DNA from: DATLZC01 sp037444005
GTDB taxonomy: Bacteria; Chloroflexota; Dehalococcoidia; DSTF01; JACRBR01
Assembly: GCA_037444005.1 (NCBI GenBank)
Contig: JBBING010000067.1
Span: 1-12,414 of the forward strand
Direction: 5' to 3'
DNA: 12,414 nucleotides
The first letter of the stretch is position 1. Every line of letters begins with the position of its first letter. The translations under genes were made by a program, and so were the position numbers. This document shows positions 1 to 5,300 of this stretch, in pieces. The notes under the pieces were generated by a model. That model was not told the origin of the DNA, made no database searches, and worked only from the letters and a program-made list of their open reading frames with translations.

Positions 1-131
1 TGATTCTGAGGCAACGCTCCCCGTTCGGTAACCCTTTCAATGAGGCAGATCGCGTCCGGTGCCGGGTTCCGGCTCGGTTCTCGCGTTGTTAGACTCGCGC
101 GGAACGACGAAGAAAGGAGCGGCATGGAGCC
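1..131 (+). promoter_or_regulatory. Leader region upstream of the SDR gene
   Basis: No coding gene is supported here. A Shine-Dalgarno-like AAAGGAG lies at 113-119, 12 nt before the SDR ATG at 132. A possible -10 box TAGACT (90-95, 4 of 6 to consensus) exists, but the hexamer 17 nt upstream (67-72, TTCCGG) is a poor -35, so promoter assignment is weak. An ATG at 124 opens a five-codon ORF (124-141, MEPCG) that overlaps the SDR start and sits only 4 nt from the Shine-Dalgarno sequence. Confidence 0.35.
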
Positions 132-857
132 ATGCGGTTGAAGGACAGGGTCGCCATCGTGACGGGCGCGGGCATCGGGATCGGGCGGGCTATCGCCCTG
201 GAGTTTGCCCGCGAAGGGGCGAAGGTGGTGGTCTCCGACATCGACGAAACGACGGGCGAGGCCACCGCGCGGGACATTGTCGCGGCGGGCGGGGACGCGC
301 GGTTCGTCCGGTGCGACGTCGCGCGGGAGGACGAGGTTCGCGCGCTGGTCGACGCGGCAGAGCGGGAGTACGGCAGCGTCGACATCATGGTGAACAACGC
401 GGGCATCGCCCGGCCCGACGACTGGGAGGCGACGATGGCCGTGAACCTCGACGGCGTCTACTTCGGGGTGAAGCACACGGCCGAGCGCATGGCGACGCGG
501 GGCCGCGGCGTCATCATCAACCTGGCGTCGGTGCTGGGTCTGGTGGGACTGGGCATGGCCGGGGCATACACGGCGTCGAAGCACGCGGTCATCGGCCTCA
601 CGAAAGAGTGGGCCATCCGTTATGCTCCGCGCGGCGTGCGCGTGGTGGCCATTTGTCCGGGGTTCATCGAGACGAAGATGAACCAGCCCATCCTCGACAG
701 TCCCGAGCTCACCGCCTGGATTAACCAGCAGACGCCCATGGGCCGCATGGGCAAGCCGGAGGAGGTCGCGAAGGTCGCGGCGTTTCTCGCGTCGGACGAC
801 GCCTCTTACGTGACCGGCGCCTTCTATACCGTCGACGGCGGATGGACCGCGCGCTGA
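132..857 (+). CDS. SDR family NAD(P)-dependent oxidoreductase
   Basis: A 241-residue classical short-chain dehydrogenase/reductase, the usual length for the family. The Rossmann glycine motif TGAGIGIG is at residues 11-18, NNAG at 88-91, the structural Asn at 105, and catalytic Ser133, Tyr146 and Lys150 (YTASK) are all present. PG at 176-177 and the C-terminal YVTGAFYTVDGG complete the fold. Asp36 at the end of beta-2 (VVVSDID) suggests NAD(H) rather than NADP(H), by family rule. It would be a cytosolic oxidation or reduction of a hydroxyl or keto substrate. The substrate cannot be read from sequence; FabG-like 3-oxoacyl reductase and secondary alcohol dehydrogenase are both possible. The ATG at 132 is chosen because the glycine motif follows at the normal distance and AAAGGAG precedes it. 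The gene stands alone and converges with the GNAT gene 13 nt downstream. Confidence 0.95.
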   Translation: MRLKDRVAIVTGAGIGIGRAIALEFAREGAKVVVSDIDETTGEATARDIVAAGGDARFVRCDVAREDEVRALVDAAEREYGSVDIMVNNAGIARPDDWEATMAVNLDGVYFGVKHTAERMATRGRGVIINLASVLGLVGLGMAGAYTASKHAVIGLTKEWAIRYAPRGVRVVAICPGFIETKMNQPILDSPELTAWINQQTPMGRMGKPEEVAKVAAFLASDDASYVTGAFYTVDGGWTAR

Positions 858-870
858 ACGGCGGCCGGCC

Positions 871-1934
871 TCAGATGCGGTCGGAGTACCAGAAGTGGTA
901 CGCGCAGGGCGGGAGGGCCGCCTCGAGCCGGTCGATGGCCGCCGCCGGCGCGGGCGTCCTCGGCTCGAGGCATTCGACCACGCTTCGTTGCCCCAGCAGC
1001 GCGAGCACCGCATCGTAGCGGTCGAGGCGGACGGCGTTCGGGGCGGGCGCGACGATCTCGGCGCCTTCCCCGGACAGGCGTACGCCGATGTCGCCGATGG
1101 CCAGCGCCGCATCCGGGCCGGACGTCTCGCGAGCCGCGCGGCGGAGCACGAGGAGCAGGCCGCGAAGGACCCGATCGGGCCGCACGAGAAGCTGCATGTC
1201 GGGCGCGCGCCCGGTAGGACGCGACTCCGCCCCGGGACACGCGCGGAACGCGTCCGCGATGGCGCTGTCGGCGGGCGCCTGGCAGTACACCATCGTCAGG
1301 CCGAGCGTCGAGGCGCGCCGGGCGGCCTCAGCGANNNNNNNNNNNNNNNNNNNNNNNNNNNNNNNNNNNNNNNNNNNNNNNNNNNNNNNNNNNNNNNNNN
1401 NNNNNNNNNNNNNNNNNNNNNNNNNNNNNNNNNNGCGGGCAGATCGGCGACGTCGAAGCTCCGAACCGCGTACGCGCGGTCCGCCTCCAGACCCGCCGCT
1501 GCGGCGACCGGCGCGCGCAGATACGGTTGCGCGACGACTCGCCAGCCGAGGCGCTCGTACAGCGGCATGACGCCCGTGTACAGGAACGAGATGGCGTACC
1601 CTCGCCGCTCCATGACACCGATGGCGTCGGTGAGGAGCGCCGACGCCAGCGCGCGGCGGCGGAAGTCGGGATGCGTCGCGACGGAGCCGATGCCCGCGGC
1701 TCGCAACGGGACGCCGCGCACGCGCATCCGCCGGTCGAAGATGCGCACGTAGGCCACGATCCGCCCGTCCATCTCGGCGACGCGTCCCTGCCAGGGGCGG
1801 AAGGTCGAGTCGTACAGGTGCTGCTTCACGAAGTGGTCGGCCGGCGTGCCCACGAAGCACGTGCGCAGGAGGTCGAACACCTGCGGCAGGTCGGGCGGCC
1901 GCAACGAGCGGAGGACGGGCTGGCCCGTAGTCAT
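871..1934 (-). CDS. GNAT N-acetyltransferase, Eis-like, interrupted by an assembly gap
   Basis: The N-terminal part (ATG at 1934 to the gap, about 166 residues) is a GNAT domain. Residues 85-101 (VATHPDFRRRALASALL) form the acetyl-CoA-binding motif A in its V-x-THP-x-RRR form, followed by FLYTGVMPLYERLGW at 117-131. The part after the gap (about 154 residues) includes MQLLVRPDRVL, then a segment (DIGVRLSGEGAEI, later YDAVLALLGQR) resembling the sterol-carrier-like C-terminal domain of Eis-type proteins. About 350 residues plus the unknown gap is near the 400 typical of Eis-like enzymes. The role would be transfer of acetyl from acetyl-CoA to an amine; the acceptor is unknown. The reading frame differs on the two sides of the 100-N gap, as expected if N is only a placeholder. 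If the gene is intact, the true gap length leaves remainder 2 on division by 3. No Shine-Dalgarno sequence precedes the ATG. Confidence 0.85.
1335..1434. other. Assembly gap of 100 N
   Basis: Exactly 100 consecutive N lie inside the GNAT acetyltransferase gene. The round number suggests a scaffolding placeholder rather than a measured length. The frames of the flanking halves need a gap of 3n+2 bases if the gene is continuous. Confidence 0.98.
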
Positions 1935-1976
1935 CGCCCGTGATAATACAGGGCAGCGATTCGAAAGGGGGCAGCG
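1935..1976. promoter_or_regulatory. Divergent intergenic region with AT-rich -10-like island
   Basis: This 42-bp spacer separates the divergent GNAT and hydrolase genes. Its only AT-rich stretch reads as GATAAT on the plus strand (1942-1947) and TATTAT on the minus strand (1948-1943), each 5 of 6 to the sigma-70 -10 consensus. No good -35 is present in either direction. On the minus strand this would start transcription within about 2 nt of the GNAT ATG, giving a nearly leaderless mRNA, which would fit the lack of a Shine-Dalgarno sequence there. AAAGGGGG at 1964-1971 is the ribosome site of the hydrolase. Confidence 0.35.
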
Positions 1977-2744
1977 GTGCCCGACGCCGTCATCAACGGA
2001 ATCACCATCCACTGGGAGGAGTGGGGGTCGGGGTTTCCCATCCTCCTGACGCACGGGTACGGCGCCACGGGGCGCATGTGGCGGGGCCAGGGCGAGGCGC
2101 TCGGAGACCGGTACCGGGTCATCGCATGGGACATGCGGGGCCATGGCGGCACCGACAGCCCGCCCGATCCGAAGGCGTACAGCGAGGCGCTCACCATTGC
2201 CGACATGGCCGCGCTCCTCGACTACCTCGGTGAGCGAGAGGCGGTGGTGGGTGGGCTGTCCCTGGGCGGGTACATGTCCCTGGCGTTCTACGTCGCCCAT
2301 CCCGAACGCGTGCGCGCGCTCATCCTGTGCGACACCGGGCCGGGGTACCGCAATGCCGACGCCCGGGCGCAGTGGAATGACTTCGCGTTCGGCATGGCGA
2401 AGCGTCTGCGTGAGGAGGGGCTCGAGGCGCTGCGCGGGAGCCCCGAGATCGAGGCGACGCGGGCGCTGCACCGTTCGGCGGAGGGGCTCGCAATGGCCGC
2501 GGAGGGCATGCTCGCGCAGTTCGATTCGCGGATTATCGATGCCCTTCCGTCCATCGCCGTGCCCACGCTCATCATCGTCGGCGAGCGCGACAAGCGGTAC
2601 TTCGCGGGGACGGACTACATGGCGGCGAAAATCCCGGGCGCGCGCAAGGTAGTGATTCCCGGCGCGGGCCACGCCGCCAACATCGATCAGCCGGAATTCT
2701 TCAACCGGACCGTGCGGGAGTTTCTCGAGAGCGTCGGCCTGTAG
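1977..2744 (+). CDS. Alpha/beta-fold hydrolase
   Basis: A 255-residue alpha/beta hydrolase with a complete catalytic triad by motif. The nucleophile is Ser95 in the elbow GLSLGG (93-98), the acid is probably Asp205 (VGERDKRY), and the base is His232 (GAGHAANID). The HG at 26-27 (LLTHGYG) forms the oxyanion region, and the strand motif WDMRGHGGTD is at 51-60. It would be a soluble cytosolic enzyme; no signal peptide is seen. The substrate could be an ester, lactone or similar. Relatives are variously named 3-oxoadipate enol-lactonase, esterase or haloperoxidase-like, and the sequence does not decide between them. The start is the GTG at 1977, with AAAGGGGG at 1964-1971 5 nt upstream and the beta-1 strand directly after. 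It is divergent from the GNAT gene and convergent with the IscU-like gene, 6 nt away. Confidence 0.93.
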   Translation: MPDAVINGITIHWEEWGSGFPILLTHGYGATGRMWRGQGEALGDRYRVIAWDMRGHGGTDSPPDPKAYSEALTIADMAALLDYLGEREAVVGGLSLGGYMSLAFYVAHPERVRALILCDTGPGYRNADARAQWNDFAFGMAKRLREEGLEALRGSPEIEATRALHRSAEGLAMAAEGMLAQFDSRIIDALPSIAVPTLIIVGERDKRYFAGTDYMAAKIPGARKVVIPGAGHAANIDQPEFFNRTVREFLESVGL

Positions 2745-2750
2745 GCGGCT

Positions 2751-3140
2751 TCATGCTGACGCGGCGCGGCGCGCGTAATCGGCGAGCGCGAGGCGCACAG
2801 CGTCGGCGGCGAGCGCGGCGCAGTGGATCTTGCTCGAGGGGAAGCCGCCCGCGGCCTCCGCGATGGCGTCGCGGTCGAGCTGCGACGCCGCATCGAGAGA
2901 CAGGCCTTCCAGAAGCTCGGTGGTCAGGCTCAACGCCGCGATGGACCCGCCGCACCCCTGCGCGGTGAAGCGCGCCGCGGTGATGCGCCCGTCGTCGATC
3001 CGCAGCATGAACGTCGCGCTATCCCCGCAGACGGGATTTCGCACGACGGCGACGCCGTTGGCGTCGTCCAGGACGCCGGTGTTGCGTGGCGTCCGCAGAT
3101 GGTCGATCAGCAGGTCGCTGTAGCCTCCGCTCACGCCCAC
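2751..3140 (-). CDS. IscU/NifU-like iron-sulfur cluster assembly scaffold
   Basis: A 129-residue protein of the IscU/NifU N-terminal domain family. It holds nascent Fe-S clusters for transfer to apoproteins in the cytosol. The three cluster-ligating cysteines are all present: Cys38 in NPVCGD (with the conserved Asp40), Cys63 in GCGGSIA and Cys107 in KIHCAALA. The N-terminal YSDLLIDHLRTPRNTG is also characteristic. The LPPVK chaperone motif of IscU is replaced by FPSSK before IHC, and there is no room for the insertion typical of SufU, so it is closer to IscU/NifU-N. The GTG at 3140 is taken as start because the family N-terminus begins a few residues later. No strong Shine-Dalgarno sequence is seen, and a second GTG lies two codons downstream. 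It follows the MidA gene by 25 nt, so it is probably co-transcribed. No IscS is present in the window. Confidence 0.92.
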   Translation of the reverse strand: MGVSGGYSDLLIDHLRTPRNTGVLDDANGVAVVRNPVCGDSATFMLRIDDGRITAARFTAQGCGGSIAALSLTTELLEGLSLDAASQLDRDAIAEAAGGFPSSKIHCAALAADAVRLALADYARRAASA

Positions 3141-3165
3141 AGTGTACGCTGCCCGGAGGTGGCCG

Positions 3166-4317
3166 TCAGGCTTCGGCGAAGCCGCTGAGCCGGGGCGTGC
3201 CCACGTCCCGCCCCTGCGCCAGCACGCGGATGCGGCCGAGACCCGCGGGGTCGAGCAGCTCGGTCACGGCCCGGCGGCGCGCATAGTACTCCTCGAGGGC
3301 CGACGGGTCCTCGCGCTGCACGCGCTCGATGGCCTCGCCGATCCCGAGCGCGGCGAGGAAGCGCGCCTGCGTCGTGAACCCCAGCGTCGTCAGCCCCTCC
3401 TCCTCGCCCGTGCGCATGAGCGTCGTGAAGTCTACCGACGCCGTGATGTCCTGCCTCCCGATGCGGGCGTAGGGGTCTGTCGATGGATTGTGGCGGTAGA
3501 AGCAGAGCAGGGTGCCCTGCGTGCGCCATGGAGCGTACAGCTCCTCGGCGGGGTAGCCGTAGTCGAACGTGAGGACGAACCCGCGGTGCAGCGCCCGTGC
3601 GACATCGCGCATCCAGCGGACGGCGGCGAGATTCACTTCGGCGCCGCATCCCTCGCCCGGACGCAACCCGAGCCGGTCGAAGTACGCCTCGATCTCGGGC
3701 GTAGAAGGCGGGCGCAGCGCTTCGGCGAAGCCGCCGCCGTCGCGGACCACGTACACCTCCAGCAGGCGGCCTTCGCGGACGGTCACGCGATGGACGGGCA
3801 GGGCGTCAAGGAACTCGTTGTTGAGGACGCAGCCCTCGATGCCTTCGGGCAGCGCGTCCGCCCACGAGGCCGCGCCTTCGGGGAGCCCCAGCGCCGCCAG
3901 CGTCCGGCGCTGCCGCTCACGGAGGGTGTCGCTGGTCTCGATGAGCACGTAGCGGATGGCCGCGGTGAACGCCGCGTCTTGGGTCGACGCCCAGCGGAGG
4001 ATGTCCCGGGCCAGCAGCCCGGTTCCCGGCCCGTACTCGATGACGTCGAAGCGCGCCGGCCGGCCCATCACCTCCCACAGCTCGCGAAGCTGGCGGCCCA
4101 CGAGCGCGCCGAACAGCGGATGCACCTCCGGGCTCGTGAGGTAGTCGCCTCGCCGCCCCATCGGCTCGCGGGTGACGTAGTACCCGTGGACCGGGTGATA
4201 GAGGGCGAGCTCCATGAACTCGCGGAAGGTGATCCCGCCCGTCTCGTCGATCCGCCGCAGGATCGCTTCGCGGAGCAGCGCGTTCTCGGTGGCGGGCTCG
4301 AAGTCGTCGGCGGTCAC
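3166..4317 (-). CDS. MidA/NDUFAF7-family SAM-dependent methyltransferase
   Basis: A 383-residue member of the COG1565 (MidA) family, near the usual length. Signature blocks in order are ITFREFMELALYHPVHGYY (29-47), the SAM-binding motif I EYGPGTG (94-100), NNEFLDALPVH (166-176), FDYGYPAEELY (251-261), and DPYARIGRQDITASVDFT around 281-298. The mitochondrial homologue NDUFAF7 methylates an arginine of a complex I subunit. By family knowledge the bacterial protein is a protein-arginine methyltransferase candidate, but its target here is unknown. The GTG at 4317 is chosen: it places the conserved block at residue 29, and the reading frame further upstream does not look like a real N-terminus. 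No Shine-Dalgarno sequence is seen. The selenoprotein gene ends 46 nt upstream and the IscU-like gene follows after 25 nt, which suggests one operon. Confidence 0.93.
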   Translation of the reverse strand: MTADDFEPATENALLREAILRRIDETGGITFREFMELALYHPVHGYYVTREPMGRRGDYLTSPEVHPLFGALVGRQLRELWEVMGRPARFDVIEYGPGTGLLARDILRWASTQDAAFTAAIRYVLIETSDTLRERQRRTLAALGLPEGAASWADALPEGIEGCVLNNEFLDALPVHRVTVREGRLLEVYVVRDGGGFAEALRPPSTPEIEAYFDRLGLRPGEGCGAEVNLAAVRWMRDVARALHRGFVLTFDYGYPAEELYAPWRTQGTLLCFYRHNPSTDPYARIGRQDITASVDFTTLMRTGEEEGLTTLGFTTQARFLAALGIGEAIERVQREDPSALEEYYARRRAVTELLDPAGLGRIRVLAQGRDVGTPRLSGFAEA

Positions 4318-4363
4318 GTCCGCATCGTAGCAGCGGGACGCGCGAGGCGCAGGGAGCGCCGCG

Positions 4364-5236
4364 TCACGTCTGCCGCTGCTCGCGGGCGCGCCGCTCGGCC
4401 TGCTCGCGGAACCAGCGCACGATGGGCGAGGGCTCCGACGGCTGCCAGCGCTTTCGCCACTCGTCGAAGTCGCCGGGCCAGGGCTCCTCGAAGTGGGCGA
4501 CGAAGCCGGGCGCGGGCGCATCGCGAAGCGTCGCCAGCGCCGCGCGGATGACGCGGAGCTGCATGTCGCGGTCGTTCGGCATGCCTAGCGTGTGACCGAA
4601 GGGGAACCCGACGGCGAGGGTCCGCGGGACCCCCATGCGCTCCGCGAAGTACGGCATCATGGTTACGAACACCGTGCTGAACCCCGCAGCCTCGAACGTA
4701 CGCGCCAGCACGGGCGCGTTCCGGCAGCAGTCCGGTCAGACGGGGGTGAGGAGGACGGCGTCGACCTCCTCTTGCTTCATGCGGCGGGCGACCTCGGGGC
4801 CGTACGTGCGCTCCCATGCCTCCGTTCCGCCCTGGTAGCCCATGAAGCTGTAGTGCGTGGGGGCGAGGGAGCCGATCTCGCCGGCCGCCTCGAGCTCCTC
4901 GAAGCGGCGCAGCGGCAGCGCGATGTTCATGTCGGCGAGCAGGTCCTCGGTGTTGATGTGCAGATGGGCGACGCCGATGTCCTCCTGTCTGGTGCCGCGG
5001 GGGATGGCGCGATACGTCGGGTCGCCCCAGAGGGGCTCGCGGCGCTCCCGGTCGAGGTCGAATGGCGGCTGCGACGCCCGGAGGTAGAACCCGGCCGTGG
5101 TCACGAGCGCGAACCGGCAGGCCGAGAGCGGCTTCGTGAGGGGCGTCCAGGGAATCGACGCTGGCTCGGGAATCGCGAGTGTCTGGTAGTACCCCGCGAT
5201 GCTGCGGGGGACCCACTTGAAGCTGTCGACGGGCAC
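4364..5236 (-). CDS. Glycine/sarcosine/betaine/D-proline reductase family selenoprotein B (Sec encoded by TGA)
   Basis: A 290-residue protein if the in-frame TGA at 4738-4736 is read as selenocysteine (residue 167). The N-terminal half has the family blocks ALVTTAGFYL (43-52), GDPTYRAIP (71-79), AHLHINTEDLLADMNIALP (90-108) and APTHYSFMGY (125-134). After VDAVLLTPV come U167-P-D-C170-C171, where cysteine relatives read CPVC. The C-terminal half continues in the same frame with ARTFEAAGFSTV and PRTLAVGFPFG. In the classical family (GrdB, PrdB) this residue attacks the substrate in reductive cleavage of a C-N bond; in stand-alone relatives like this the substrate is unknown, and no partner GrdA/GrdC or PrdA gene is here. 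The start is the GTG at 5236, preceded by GGAGG (5247-5243) at a 6-nt spacing. It heads a probable operon with midA and the Fe-S scaffold gene. The alternative is a nonsense mutation or a TGC-to-TGA sequence error. Confidence 0.88.
4700..4719 (-). promoter_or_regulatory. Candidate bacterial SECIS element
   Basis: On the mRNA (minus strand) a perfect 7-bp stem ACGCGCC / GGCGCGT encloses the 6-nt loop CGTGCT. The loop begins 23 nt after the UGA, within the 16-37 nt spacing described for bacterial SECIS elements, and a G is the second loop base, as the consensus asks. It lies inside the coding sequence, as bacterial SECIS elements do. A second 4-bp hairpin CCGG / CCGG (4735-4721) fills the space between the UGA and this stem. 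Confidence 0.75.
4736..4738 (-). other. In-frame TGA read as selenocysteine
   Basis: This TGA interrupts an otherwise continuous frame from 5236 to 4364. Conserved family sequence lies directly on both sides, and the codon aligns with the redox Cys of non-Sec relatives. It starts a U-x-x-C motif and is followed by a SECIS-like hairpin. Confidence 0.85.
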
Positions 5237-5300
5237 AGGTCGCCTCCGGCTGGTGCGCGCGGCGAAGCCAGCATAACAGGCCCGGAGCGTACGATCTCGC
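5237..5300 (-). promoter_or_regulatory. Spacer between RND exporter and selenoprotein genes
   Basis: 64 bp. It contains the strong ribosome site GGAGG (5247-5243) of the selenoprotein gene. A -10-like TATGCT lies on the minus strand in the AT-richer stretch around 5271-5278, without a recognisable -35. A weak 5-bp inverted repeat GCTGG / CCAGC (5249-5253 and 5268-5272) with a 14-nt loop has no T-run. Whether the exporter transcript ends here or reads through is open. Confidence 0.3.

Noticed and set aside
863..870. GGCCGGCC palindrome between the convergent SDR and GNAT genes
   Set aside because: Eight bases of GC palindrome are expected by chance at this composition and there is no T-run for a terminator.
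1935..2672. Upstream extension of the GNAT frame on the minus strand
   Set aside because: The extension runs antisense through the alpha/beta hydrolase gene and has no GNAT-like sequence; the ATG at 1934 gives a normal N-terminus.
3142..4551. A 469-codon open frame on the plus strand
   Set aside because: It is antisense to the MidA methyltransferase, whose motifs are complete; the plus-strand product has low-complexity Arg/Ala/Gly composition.
4736..4738. Nonsense mutation (pseudogene) reading of the selenoprotein gene
   Set aside because: Both halves are well conserved and in frame, the TGA is exactly at the redox position, and a SECIS-like hairpin follows. An error remains possible but is less likely.
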